From: an uncultured Alphaproteobacteria bacterium
GTDB lineage: Bacteria > Pseudomonadota > Alphaproteobacteria > RF32 > CAG-239
Direction: 5' to 3'
Length of the DNA: 27,381 nucleotides
Assembly (NCBI GenBank): GCA_900540425.1
Contig: UQFU01000014.1
Coordinates: 1-27,381, forward strand
The position numbers were made by a program, and so were the translations under genes. Positions 17,758 to 26,113 of the stretch are shown here, piece after piece. The notes under the pieces were generated by a model that was not told the DNA's origin, ran no database searches, and was given only the letters and a program-made list of their open reading frames with translations. Every line of letters starts with the position of its first letter. The stretch's first letter is position 1.

Positions 17758-17797
17758 ATACCCCGGAAACAGCGTTCGCATTTCCGGGGTATTTGCT
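17758..17797. terminator. Bidirectional terminator between convergent genes
   Basis: ATACCCCGGAAA (17758-17769) pairs perfectly over 12 bp with TTTCCGGGGTAT (17781-17792) around an 11-base loop. It is followed by TTGCTTT on the plus strand and a pyrimidine-rich stretch on the minus strand. It sits between the 16433 gene and the phosphatase gene, so it probably ends both transcripts, although T runs are imperfect. Confidence 0.7.
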
Positions 17798-18268
17798 TTA
17801 GGGGCGGATAATGTTGTCCAACAACCGCCGGCAAGCCGCTTCAATCATTTCAAAAACATAATCAAAACCGTTATGATAATACGGATCGGGAACGTTTTCG
17901 CCGTATTCGGGAGCATATTCCAAAATTTTACGGACAACGGCTTTTTGATAGCGAGGATCTCCGTAAGGGCGTTTTTGTTCCAGATTCCAGACATTTTGTT
18001 CGTCCATGGCCAATATCAGGTCAAACTCGGCAAAATCTTCGGCCCGTACCGGACGCGACCGCAGGCTGCGCAGATCCAACCCATGGCGGGCGGCACATTC
18101 AATGCTTCGGGCATCGGGGCAGTCGCCGCTGTGATATCCGGAAGTTCCGGCAGAATCAACAAAGATTTCATGTTCTCTTCCCGCGGTTTTGACCAAGCGG
18201 CGCATGATTGCTTCCGCCGTCGGCGAACGGCAGATGTTTCCGGTACAGACAAACAAAAGCTTATACAA
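17798..18268 (-). CDS. Low molecular weight protein-tyrosine phosphatase
   Basis: A 156-residue LMW-PTP. The P-loop CTGNICRS (C8 to S15) has the CX5R signature with nucleophile C8 and R14. The general acid loop is DPYY, with D128. In bacteria such enzymes act on tyrosine kinases of exopolysaccharide systems or on arsenate-like substrates; here the CTGNICRSP form indicates the phosphatase branch. The start is TTG 18268, directly after the TGA stop (18271-18269) of the Lon-type protease. GAGGT lies 5 bases before it, which supports the unusual start and implies translational coupling. No tyrosine kinase gene is in the window, so its target is unknown. Confidence 0.93.
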   Translation of the reverse strand: MYKLLFVCTGNICRSPTAEAIMRRLVKTAGREHEIFVDSAGTSGYHSGDCPDARSIECAARHGLDLRSLRSRPVRAEDFAEFDLILAMDEQNVWNLEQKRPYGDPRYQKAVVRKILEYAPEYGENVPDPYYHNGFDYVFEMIEAACRRLLDNIIRP

Positions 18269-20710
18269 TCAGCACCTCAGGCAGCCATGAGTTTCTTTGG
18301 CAAAGCGGACGTAGCACTTATAATAATGCTCCAGCCCTTTTTGAACCTCATAATTAACCGTCCCTTTGGGGAATTTGCCGTTTTTGTCGGCAGCACCGGC
18401 TTTGACGCCGGTCAGAATTTCAATTCCGTCGTCAACCGTATCAATAGCGTAAATATGGAATTTTCCTTCTTCCACCGCACTTATTACATCATCACGGAGC
18501 ATCAGGTTTTTGACATTTGTCCGCGGGATAATCACGCCTTGGGTTCCGGTAAAACCGCGGTGTTTGCAGACGTCGAAAAAGCCTTCGATTTTTTCGTTTA
18601 CGCCGCCAATCGGCTGGATCTCACCAAACTGGTTAATTGAACCGGTAACGGCAATGTCCTGGCGAATCGGCAGATTGGAAATGGCCGAAAGCAGACAGTA
18701 ATACTCCGTAGAAGAGGCGCTGTCACCGTCAACGCCGCCGTAAGACTGTTCAAAAACGATGGAAGCGTTCAGCGAAAGCGGCGCTTCTTTGGCAAAACGG
18801 TTGGCAAGCAAGCTCTGCAAAATCAAAACGCCCTTGGTATGAATGGGCCCGCTCATTTCAATTTCGCGTTCAATATTTAGAAATTCGCCGCTGCCCATGC
18901 GGACCTGGGTTGTAATTCTGGCCGGCTTGCCGAAAGAATAACGAGAAAAGTTATAGACAACCAGCCCGTTGATAACTCCGACACGTTTGCCTTCAACGTC
19001 CAAAAGGATAGTGCCCTCATCAATCTGTTCGAGCATTTCCTGTTTTATCCGGTCGCAGCGGTAGGTTTGAGCTTCTATGGCCTGTTCGATATGGTTTTTG
19101 CCAATCTGATTGGATTTAGAGTGGCGCGCCCAATAGTCGGCTTCGCGCAGCAAATCGCCGATGGAGGCGATATGTGCGGTCAATTTTTCGGAATCTTCGG
19201 CCAGACGCGAGGAATATTCAATAATTTTGGCAACCGCCTGTTTATTCAGCGAACGCAAGTGTTTCTTTTTGGACAATGAGCCGATCAGTTTGGCGTATTC
19301 AACTTCATTATCGTGGTTGCGGTCCATGATGACGCCAAAATCGGCTTCGACCTTGAAAAAGTCATTAAAATCAGGATCGCGTTCAGACAACATGTCATAG
19401 AGTTCGGAATCTCCGGTCAAAATAACTTTCACATCCAGGGGAATCGGCTCCGGATCCAACGAAATGGTGGTAAAGCTGGTTTCGTCGCTGGGAGCTTCAA
19501 TTTTGATTTTTTTGGAAGCCAAAGCCCGTTTGAGCGAATCCCAGGCAAAGGGCTGGAGCAACAGCTTGTGAGCGTCTATCAGCAGAAAACCGCCGTTGGC
19601 CTGATGTAATGCGCCGGCCTTAATCAACGTAAAGTCCGTCAGCAAGGCACCGTACTGTTGCAGCCGTTCGACCCGTCCGACCAGATTGGCCTGGGTGGGG
19701 TGGTCGAGATGGACGATTGGCGCCCCGGAATTTTTTTCGTTTTTGACAACAACGTTAACCTTAAATTTGGCAAACTTGTCTTCTTCCTGTTTGTTCATCC
19801 GGCTCAGCAAAGCGCTCAGGGCGTCTTCGCCGCCTTCTCCCGATGCTCCTTCGTTGCTGTCGGGCATAAATTCTTCAATATTTTCGGTAATGTATTTTTG
19901 AATGCTTTTCAAAAACTCAGTAGCACCGCGGTGGCCTTTATATTTTTGGCGCAGGGTATCAATCGGCTTTTTGACGGCAATTCTGATAAATTTTTCGCGC
20001 AGGGCATGGGTTTCCTTGCGTTGTTTGTCCTCCCATTCCGGCAAATCCTGTGCAGCGTTTTCTATTTCCTCCTGCATGGCATTGAGGTCGTTTATCAGCT
20101 CTTTTTTTTCTTCTTCGGGCAATTCGTCAAAAACGTCGGGGCTCAGGACTTCGCCGTTTTTGACCGGAGCAACGACCAGGCCGACCGGCATATGCAGCAG
20201 CGAAACGCTTTTGCCTTTGGCTTTTTTTTGCAGCAGGCGGATATATTCTTCTTTGCGCTGCTTGTATTTTTCCTTAATGATGCTCAATCCGGCCTTGTAT
20301 TCGTCGCTGTCGACCAATGCCGGCAGAGAGACGGAGAAATCTTCAATCAGCTTGTCAATATCCTTGGCAAACTCACTGGCTTTTGAGGGCGGAAAACTAA
20401 TGGCTATCGGCTTTTTTTGTTTTTTTTCAATATTATAAACATAGGCCCAGTCGTCCGGCGTGGGGCGGGTTTTGGCTTCCTGACAGAGGACGCGTTTGAC
20501 CAAGCTGGTTTTTCCGGTTCCTTCCGGCCCGAGGCAAAACAGATTATAACCTTTTGACTTAATATTAATCCCAAGCTCCACCGCGCTCAAGGCACGGTCC
20601 TGCCCCAGAGCCGAAAGGCGTTCCTCCAGTTCGGCGGTTGACGCAAAGTCAAACTTTTTGGGATCGCACTTGGTATACAGCTGGCTTGGTTTTAATTTGG
20701 TTATGCTCAT
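18269..20710 (-). CDS. Lon-type (S16) ATP-dependent protease, AAA ATPase fused to Lon protease domain
   Basis: An 813-residue protein of the 'Lon-related ATP-dependent protease' group (COG1067-like), not classic LonA, because it lacks the LonA N-terminal substrate domain. Walker A GPEGTGKT is at 61-68. A large charged helical insertion (about 110-320) precedes Walker B GGFLLIDA (373-380). The S16 protease domain has the catalytic Ser in DGDSAS (S664) and Lys in GGVNEK (K707), so it should be active. The ATG start is preceded by AGGGGA. Family members degrade damaged or specific proteins in the cytoplasm, but individual substrates are mostly unknown. It is coupled to the phosphatase gene downstream and is divergent from the TPR gene at 20794. 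Confidence 0.93.
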   Translation of the reverse strand: MSITKLKPSQLYTKCDPKKFDFASTAELEERLSALGQDRALSAVELGINIKSKGYNLFCLGPEGTGKTSLVKRVLCQEAKTRPTPDDWAYVYNIEKKQKKPIAISFPPSKASEFAKDIDKLIEDFSVSLPALVDSDEYKAGLSIIKEKYKQRKEEYIRLLQKKAKGKSVSLLHMPVGLVVAPVKNGEVLSPDVFDELPEEEKKELINDLNAMQEEIENAAQDLPEWEDKQRKETHALREKFIRIAVKKPIDTLRQKYKGHRGATEFLKSIQKYITENIEEFMPDSNEGASGEGGEDALSALLSRMNKQEEDKFAKFKVNVVVKNEKNSGAPIVHLDHPTQANLVGRVERLQQYGALLTDFTLIKAGALHQANGGFLLIDAHKLLLQPFAWDSLKRALASKKIKIEAPSDETSFTTISLDPEPIPLDVKVILTGDSELYDMLSERDPDFNDFFKVEADFGVIMDRNHDNEVEYAKLIGSLSKKKHLRSLNKQAVAKIIEYSSRLAEDSEKLTAHIASIGDLLREADYWARHSKSNQIGKNHIEQAIEAQTYRCDRIKQEMLEQIDEGTILLDVEGKRVGVINGLVVYNFSRYSFGKPARITTQVRMGSGEFLNIEREIEMSGPIHTKGVLILQSLLANRFAKEAPLSLNASIVFEQSYGGVDGDSASSTEYYCLLSAISNLPIRQDIAVTGSINQFGEIQPIGGVNEKIEGFFDVCKHRGFTGTQGVIIPRTNVKNLMLRDDVISAVEEGKFHIYAIDTVDDGIEILTGVKAGAADKNGKFPKGTVNYEVQKGLEHYYKCYVRFAKETHGCLRC

Positions 20711-20793
20711 AATAAAAAATCCCCTATACTTATATTTTCTAAATGTTATTTTGGATTATATAAAACCAATAACTAACATAGCGTAAAGATTTG

Positions 20794-22272
20794 ATGAAAT
20801 ATTCCATCTACATAATCATTTTTTCGGCAATCGGCGTTTCGCTTTTTCTGTGGCTCTCTTATTTCAGAAGACTTAAGCGGGATATGCTTTTCAAGCTGGC
20901 AACAAGACAGCTGGCAGCCGGATTGACGGGCGGAGAAAACGGCTTTTTTTTCTCAACACCAGGTTTGAGGGAAATTCTCCGCCGGCTGATGCGGCAAAAA
21001 AATCATCGGGCCATAAGCCAGCTGCTGGCCGGCCAAACCGCAGCGGCGGAGCAGTTTTTGAAGAAAAAGAAGGCGGCTTATCCCCTTGCTGCCTTAAAGG
21101 CCTTCATTTCTCCCTGCCGCGCTGAAAAAGACTTTGTCCGGCTATGCGCCGATTTTCCGGACAATGACTTATACCGGGCCGAACTTGCCAAGGTTTATTT
21201 TATGGGCGGCCAAAACGGCAAAGCGACGGAAACGGCAGAAAGGATTTCAGAAAAATCCGGCTGCCGTTATGCCCGGGCAATAAAATATTACCTGCAGAGC
21301 CTGGAGACGACCCAGGCCGGAGAAATGCAGGAAGCCTCACAATATGCTTCCGCCGCCGTCAAAATATTCAACCGGGAAAAGGCATTTTTCGAATCCGGAA
21401 CCGTTTATTTGCAGTTAGGGACAATCTATCGGGTTTCCGCAGTCAGCGACGTTGCGCAGACAATGTTTGAAAGTGCGGCGGAAATTTTCAGAAAAATGAA
21501 AATTCCGGCGGCCGAAGCCGAAGCTTTGGGCAATTTGGGCATGTTAACGGCGGCCCAAAACCGTTTTGAAGAAGCGGAAAGCTATTTTGAACAGGCGTTG
21601 AAGCTGAATCTTGAAGCGAATCGAAAGCGCGGGCAAGCTGAAATTCTCAACCAACAGGCACTTTTGGAAATTATGCAGCAGAAGCATACGGCAGCACGCA
21701 AGCTGGCGCAAAAAGCACTGAAACTTCATGTCCAGGAAAAAAACTGCCAGGGGCAGGCTTTCAGTTGGGATATTTTAAGCTATATCAATCTGGCGCAGAA
21801 AAAATATGACGATCTGTTGGCTTCAACAAGCAAAGCGCTGCAATTATACGATCCGCAAAAAAACCTGTCCGCCGTTTTGGAAATGACCTACATGCAGGCC
21901 AGCGCCCATTTTGCCAAAGGCGACAGCAACAAAGCCGAAAATCTGCTGCGACAGATTACCCGGACTGCCGCCGAGCGGGACAGCTGTTTTCATGTTGCCA
22001 ATGCCTACAATCTTCTGGGGTTGATTTTTTTGCAGAAAAAAGACTTCAAACGTGCCAAAGGTCTTTTTCAACAGGCGGTCAGTTTTGAAGAACGCAATGA
22101 CCGTCTGAACTGCGCAGCGGTAGATTATGCCAATATTGCCCTGATTGAGCAAAAATGCGGCAACCTGTCCCAAGCCCGCAAAACCCTGCAGCTGGCTTTG
22201 GATTATGCCGAAAGCTTCGGAGCCGGCGATCTGGCAGCGGAAATTAGAAAGCAGCTTGACAGCACCGGTTAA
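20794..22272 (+). CDS. Membrane-anchored TPR protein
   Basis: About 492 residues. The start could be TTG 20791 or ATG 20794; I use the ATG, though the ribosome site (AAAGA) is weak. Residues about 4-23 form a membrane anchor (YIIIFSAIGVSLFLWL), followed by basic FRRLKRD, so the rest should be cytoplasmic. From about residue 200 there are at least five tetratricopeptide-like repeats, for example ALGNLGMLTAAQNRFEEAE, NLLGLIFLQKKDFKRAKGL and ANIALIEQKCGNLSQARKT. TPR arrays bind protein partners, so a scaffold or assembly role is likely but no family is recognised. The TAA stop overlaps the TAA of the opposite gene in TTAA (22269-22272). A second anchored protein lies at 23153. Confidence 0.82.
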   Translation: MKYSIYIIIFSAIGVSLFLWLSYFRRLKRDMLFKLATRQLAAGLTGGENGFFFSTPGLREILRRLMRQKNHRAISQLLAGQTAAAEQFLKKKKAAYPLAALKAFISPCRAEKDFVRLCADFPDNDLYRAELAKVYFMGGQNGKATETAERISEKSGCRYARAIKYYLQSLETTQAGEMQEASQYASAAVKIFNREKAFFESGTVYLQLGTIYRVSAVSDVAQTMFESAAEIFRKMKIPAAEAEALGNLGMLTAAQNRFEEAESYFEQALKLNLEANRKRGQAEILNQQALLEIMQQKHTAARKLAQKALKLHVQEKNCQGQAFSWDILSYINLAQKKYDDLLASTSKALQLYDPQKNLSAVLEMTYMQASAHFAKGDSNKAENLLRQITRTAAERDSCFHVANAYNLLGLIFLQKKDFKRAKGLFQQAVSFEERNDRLNCAAVDYANIALIEQKCGNLSQARKTLQLALDYAESFGAGDLAAEIRKQLDSTG

Positions 22273-23066
22273 TTGTATTCAAGCTCAAAATCTATCTGCA
22301 ACGGAAGACCGGCCGCTTCGTCCCGGGAATAAAAGGAAATATTTTTTATGCCGACGTTTTTATAGGCCAGCAGGTTAATTGAAGGGACGGCAAAGGGATT
22401 AAATATATGTTTTCCGTCAGTAGGCAAAATCCGGTTTTTGACTTCCAGCGAAGTCCGGTGCAGAAAAGTTTTAAATGCCGGCGCCCAAGCGGGAATTCCA
22501 AAATCCCCGACTAAAATCAACGGTTCATCCTGGCTAAGGACAAATTCGGCCAGATTGTTGTATACGGTGGCGACTTCCGACGGCAACAAGCCGTTAAAGT
22601 CGGCATTGACAACCGTAAAGCGGCGGCGATTTTTTCGAAAGGTTACAAAAATAACTTCACGGCCGGGCGCCAGGCGAACCGTTCCCATCCGTTTGGTCGG
22701 GGCGCCGATGGCCGATACAATGTCAGGGAAGCCGGTTTTTCCCTGATGATACTGCAGACGCATCGTTTCCTCACCTTTTACCAATACATTAAAAAACAGG
22801 TTAGTGCTGGAGGATATAATCGTATAGTTAAACAGCAATAAACATAATGCCATAACGGCAAACATTGTTTTGCGGCAGAAAAGCGCATATATCATAACAA
22901 CAATCGTAAAAAGGTAAATCTGGAAACGGCAGCCGTCAACCCATACGGAAAAAGCCGTTTCCGGGATTAACAACGCCAGAAAAAGCAAGATGGCAACAAG
23001 GCTCAAACTGGCTGCCAAGAAAACGTTAATCCTTTTTTGCTTCTTTTTCTGACCGAAATAACTCAT
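22269..23066 (-). CDS. Membrane protein with degenerate endonuclease/exonuclease/phosphatase-like domain
   Basis: A 265-residue protein with three N-terminal hydrophobic segments (about 14-34, 48-62 and 66-86) and then a soluble domain of about 165 residues. That domain resembles the C-terminal half of membrane-linked endonuclease/exonuclease/phosphatase proteins: RRRFTVVNADFNG, then EPLILVGDFGIPAWAPAF (181-198). The normal GDFN motif reads GDFG (187-190), the expected N-terminal N..E residues are not visible, and no SDH motif is seen near the end. It is therefore probably catalytically inactive or a distant relative. The start has no clear ribosome site. It is divergent from the gene at 23153, and its stop overlaps that of the TPR gene. 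Confidence 0.65.
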   Translation of the reverse strand: MSYFGQKKKQKRINVFLAASLSLVAILLFLALLIPETAFSVWVDGCRFQIYLFTIVVMIYALFCRKTMFAVMALCLLLFNYTIISSSTNLFFNVLVKGEETMRLQYHQGKTGFPDIVSAIGAPTKRMGTVRLAPGREVIFVTFRKNRRRFTVVNADFNGLLPSEVATVYNNLAEFVLSQDEPLILVGDFGIPAWAPAFKTFLHRTSLEVKNRILPTDGKHIFNPFAVPSINLLAYKNVGIKNISFYSRDEAAGLPLQIDFELEYN

Positions 23067-23080
23067 TTTTTAACTATTTA

Positions 23081-23108
23081 TTGTTTTTTTATGATTAAAC
23101 GATATAAT
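23081..23108 (+). promoter_or_regulatory. Probable promoter for the 23153 gene
   Basis: TTGTTT (23081-23086) and a consensus TATAAT (23103-23108) are separated by 16 bases, 45 bases upstream of the first ATG. The stretch between the divergent genes (23067-23152) is otherwise AT-rich without further structure. Confidence 0.5.
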
Positions 23109-23152
23109 ATCTTTAGTTAAATTAATACTAATGGCCAAAAAATATTTTGTAA

Positions 23153-24568
23153 ATGGTGTTAAAAACAAATATGCTCGAACGGATGATAACCATATTTTCA
23201 CTCGAAAGCGTAATGACGGCAATCAGCGGCAAGGTTGACATTTTGACCGGCGCAATGGACAGTTATCTGTCCAACAGCGGCAATTTGCGGACTTTGTCAA
23301 TTATCCTGATGATGCTGGCAATCGTCCTGTTCCTGTTTTTAATTGCGGTTTTATACGTGAAATCGCTTTCTTCTTTTCTGCGGGCCGAACAAAACCGCCG
23401 CAAAGAAGACGAAAAGCAATCGAAGTCTTTTTTTGAGAGCATGGACGATGACATTGATGCCGCAGAGCTGGAAAAAATCCGGCAGGAAGAGCTGGAAAAA
23501 GAACTGGAGCGCGAATTAGAAAAGGCGGTTGCCGAAAAAGCCGCGCGCGAAGAAAAAGAAAAGGCTCAAGCCGCACAAAAGAAAAAGCAAAAGGAAGAAG
23601 AAAAAATCCTGGCGGTTGAAGAAAAAATGCCGGAACTGAAAAAACGCATGGTCGCCCGCAATGACAACGTTCTGGACTTTGATTGGAAGAAAGGCAAGCT
23701 TAAAGATATGGAAAATTTGCCGGAGCCTCCGGACATGCCTCTACAATATCAGCAAAGCCAGAAAAAACTTTCGGAACTGTTGGGGCTGATTATTGATATG
23801 CTGGGGCGAAATGTCGACGATTTGAAAATCGCCCAGACGGTCATGTTCCGGAACATGAATCAGGATTCAGAAGAAAATATTTTGCAAACGATTGATGCCG
23901 TCAAAGATTTTATCGCCCTGTGCATCAACGGCAAGTTTACGCCGCTGCGGGGAACCAAAACGCTGCCCGACGAAGAAAAGGCCCTTTACAACCTGGCGAT
24001 GGGCGACAGCTCTCCGGCGCTGTCTTTGCTGGAGGCCCTGATGGACGACCATATTGACCGGGCCGCCGTATTGCCGGCCGGCGGCAAACGGGACGAAATG
24101 TTTGCCATAACATCAAATTATGCGGTAACATTCGGAACATTGGCGGCCGTTGCCGACGTTCATTTGGCAACCGGGGCATTTGAACTGGCGATTGAGCTGC
24201 ATCCGCAAAATATAAACGCCTGGAACCGCATCGGCGATATGTACAAGCTGGCAGAAAACGAAACACAGGCGACAAAAGCTTATCAAAATGTTTTGAACCT
24301 GGCCGACGGAGAGATGAACCAACGGCAAATTGCCAATGCCGAAAAAATGCTTTCGCAATATTATTACGCTCAGGGGGACAGCCTGCAGGCAGCCAAACTG
24401 CATAACAGTTCCAAGGGATATTATGATTCCATCGGCATCAACCGCCGTTTGGACCGTCAGGAAGTTGAGATTGTAGAAATTATCGAATCACATCAACAGG
24501 AAGAACTGGAAGAAACCATCGGCAAAATCCTGGCCAATCAGAACCTTAAACAATACAGCTTTGCTTAA
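23153..24568 (+). CDS. Membrane-anchored protein with charged coiled coil and TPR-like segment
   Basis: A 471-residue protein of unknown family. Start is ATG 23153 or ATG 23171; neither has a clear ribosome site. A hydrophobic segment at about 45-70 (LSIILMMLAIVLFLFLIAVLYV) is the membrane anchor. Residues about 85-170 are dominated by Glu, Lys, Arg and Ala (EELEKELEREL and onward) and should form a long coiled coil. The next 150 residues contain LSELLGLIIDMLGR and are helical. About residues 330-400 contain a TPR-like pair (ATGAFELAIELHPQNINAWNRIGDMY, partly shown here; then NETQATKAYQNVLNLA). The C-terminus is acidic and helical. It may form a complex with a partner, but no function can be assigned. 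Downstream is a GC-rich hairpin region. Confidence 0.78.
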   Translation: MVLKTNMLERMITIFSLESVMTAISGKVDILTGAMDSYLSNSGNLRTLSIILMMLAIVLFLFLIAVLYVKSLSSFLRAEQNRRKEDEKQSKSFFESMDDDIDAAELEKIRQEELEKELERELEKAVAEKAAREEKEKAQAAQKKKQKEEEKILAVEEKMPELKKRMVARNDNVLDFDWKKGKLKDMENLPEPPDMPLQYQQSQKKLSELLGLIIDMLGRNVDDLKIAQTVMFRNMNQDSEENILQTIDAVKDFIALCINGKFTPLRGTKTLPDEEKALYNLAMGDSSPALSLLEALMDDHIDRAAVLPAGGKRDEMFAITSNYAVTFGTLAAVADVHLATGAFELAIELHPQNINAWNRIGDMYKLAENETQATKAYQNVLNLADGEMNQRQIANAEKMLSQYYYAQGDSLQAAKLHNSSKGYYDSIGINRRLDRQEVEIVEIIESHQQEELEETIGKILANQNLKQYSFA

Positions 24569-24619
24569 CAAAACCAATAACCAATGCAGCCACGCGGGGA
24601 ACTGTTACGGGTTGACGGC

Positions 24620-24707
24620 CGTTAGCGCATGGTGGGCGATGACGGAATTTTTTGCTGGCGCACGCAGGAGACGCATATGCGGCCGGGGGCGCTAACGCCA
24701 CCCCCGG
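24620..24707. repeat. GC-rich inverted repeat and hairpin in convergent spacer
   Basis: The 193-bp spacer 24569-24761 holds an inverted repeat CGTTAGCGC (24620-24628) and GCGCTAACG (24689-24697), and an overlapping hairpin CCGGGGG (24683-24689) with CCCCCGG (24701-24707). The two are mutually exclusive folds. No long T run follows, so it is not a standard terminator. It is noticeably more GC-rich than other spacers in the window. Confidence 0.5.
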
Positions 24708-24761
24708 TTTCAGAAAGAAATTGCATAACATAATAATATTTCTGAGACAGAACTTGTCAGA

Positions 24762-25295
24762 TTAAAACTGCATAATACAGCGGAAATGCTGGGTATCTCT
24801 ATTAGTGGAATTTCCGTTTATGATTGCTCCGGTTGACAAGTTTACCAACACGCCGGCATTTCCCGTTGTATGCGAGTGGTAGTTGCCGGTTTTCAGGGCT
24901 TCGCCAACACCGGTAATGGTGGCCAGTTTTTTGTTTAAGACATTGAATTTGTCATCTCCTATCTTATTCCAGCTTTGCTTTCCCATCGGAATTAACTCTT
25001 GTAAATCAGGCAGCCGCCAATCCCCTACTTTGGTATTTAAGGTTGTAAAATTTTGGCAATAGTCACTGGCCTGAGCCCAGGTATCATCGACGGGCTGATT
25101 CAAGGCCATAACATAACCATGATCTTTGGAAGGGTAGGTCCAATAAACCAAACCAATCGGCATTTTGGCGCTGGAAGCGCCAATATAGGTAGCGGTAAAA
25201 GTACGATCGTGATACATAATGTCACCGACTTCCACAGCTTGTACCGGAGAAGCAATCAGGTTTAATAAGAACAGAGCAAATACATTTTTTTTCAT
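24762..25295 (-). CDS. Secreted DUF1566/Lcl-like domain protein
   Basis: A 177-residue exported protein. MKKNVFALFLLNLIASPVQA is a good signal peptide with cleavage after VQA (residue 20). The mature part is one domain: IMYHDRTFTATY, PIGLVYWTYPSKDHGYVMAL, a Cys-containing ASDYCQNF, then VGDWRLPDLQELIPMG and the ending HFRCIMQF. WRLP with EL is the hallmark of the DUF1566 / Lcl C-terminal domain, found in adhesin-like surface proteins and some collagen-like proteins. It aligns across its length with the C-terminal part of the 264-residue protein encoded just upstream, including the HFRC ending. AAGGAG lies before the ATG, and the upstream gene's TAA stop overlaps that ribosome site. It is the last gene of a three-gene set. 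Confidence 0.85.
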   Translation of the reverse strand: MKKNVFALFLLNLIASPVQAVEVGDIMYHDRTFTATYIGASSAKMPIGLVYWTYPSKDHGYVMALNQPVDDTWAQASDYCQNFTTLNTKVGDWRLPDLQELIPMGKQSWNKIGDDKFNVLNKKLATITGVGEALKTGNYHSHTTGNAGVLVNLSTGAIINGNSTNRDTQHFRCIMQF

Positions 25296-25306
25296 TTTTC
25301 TTCTCC

Positions 25307-26101
25307 TTAAAAAGTCATAACGCAGCGGAAATGGTAGTAATCGTTTTTTCCTTTTTGATAAACATTGTTAACGCTATTTAATATATGAGTATAGGCAGCA
25401 CTAGAATTTCCTGCCGGCGCATCATTGGTGCTCCAATATTCCCATCCTTTGTAGGTTGCGTTGCTTGCACCATACAATGTACCGTTGGGGGATCCTGAAT
25501 TAACGTTATAACTCCAATTTGATGAAAAATAGAGCGGATTCGCCCACCGAATTAGAGCCAGTTTGGAATTAATGCTATCATAAGGAAAATACTGTTTTCC
25601 TAACGAATATGTTGATCCCATCCACATCAATTCCATGATATTAGGCAAGCGCCAGTCGCCGACATTGGTTCCCTTGACCGAATAATTATTGCAGTATTCA
25701 ATCGCCTCGGCATAGGTTCCCACAATCGGTTGTTCGCGGGACATAATAATGCCATGCGTATTGCCGCTTTTGGGATATATGTAAGCAACAATGCCGATAG
25801 GCGTTTTATTGGCGTTATAACTATAAGACGTTGAAGTGCTGCCGTCATGATAAACAACGTTATAAAGCTTGGTCGGCACCTGCAGCTGAAAATTATAAGC
25901 GGTGGTATTTTTGAGGCAGAACATGAGGTTGCTGTTGAACGGGCATTTTACTCCGCCGCTCGGACATTCGGCCGCGGTTTTGCTGTATCCCAGGCTTGCA
26001 CAATCCGGCGTTGCCGTACAGGTTATTTCTGCGGAGGCCGAAAATGGCAGCATGGCGGCCAATGCTCCTCCCAATAATATTTTCCAGTTATTTTCTACCA
26101 T
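25307..26101 (-). CDS. Secreted two-module protein: Cys-rich DC..LGY module plus DUF1566/Lcl-like domain
   Basis: A 264-residue exported protein. The signal peptide covers about residues 1-24 (LLGGALAAMLPFSASA). It is followed by a short Cys module of about 40 residues: PDCASLGYSKTAAECPSGG then CPFNSNLMFC. That module is the same as one half of the repeat unit in the large protein encoded just upstream (TDC..LGY...C...CPY....VYC). The rest is a DUF1566/Lcl-like domain: VVYHDGS, PIGIVAYIYPKSG, VGDWRLPNIMELMWMG and HFRCVMTF at the end, parallel to the 177-residue neighbour. The ATG has AAAGGAG. It starts 12 bp after the upstream gene. The function is unknown; the architecture suggests an exported, disulfide-stabilised surface or adhesive protein. 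Confidence 0.86.
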   Translation of the reverse strand: MVENNWKILLGGALAAMLPFSASAEITCTATPDCASLGYSKTAAECPSGGVKCPFNSNLMFCLKNTTAYNFQLQVPTKLYNVVYHDGSTSTSYSYNANKTPIGIVAYIYPKSGNTHGIIMSREQPIVGTYAEAIEYCNNYSVKGTNVGDWRLPNIMELMWMGSTYSLGKQYFPYDSINSKLALIRWANPLYFSSNWSYNVNSGSPNGTLYGASNATYKGWEYWSTNDAPAGNSSAAYTHILNSVNNVYQKGKNDYYHFRCVMTF

Positions 26102-26113
26102 TTCTTTTCTCCT

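Noticed and set aside
19658..20386. 242-codon plus-strand frame opposite the Lon-type protease
   Set aside because: A Phe-rich product, antisense to a protein with intact Walker and catalytic motifs; no independent support.
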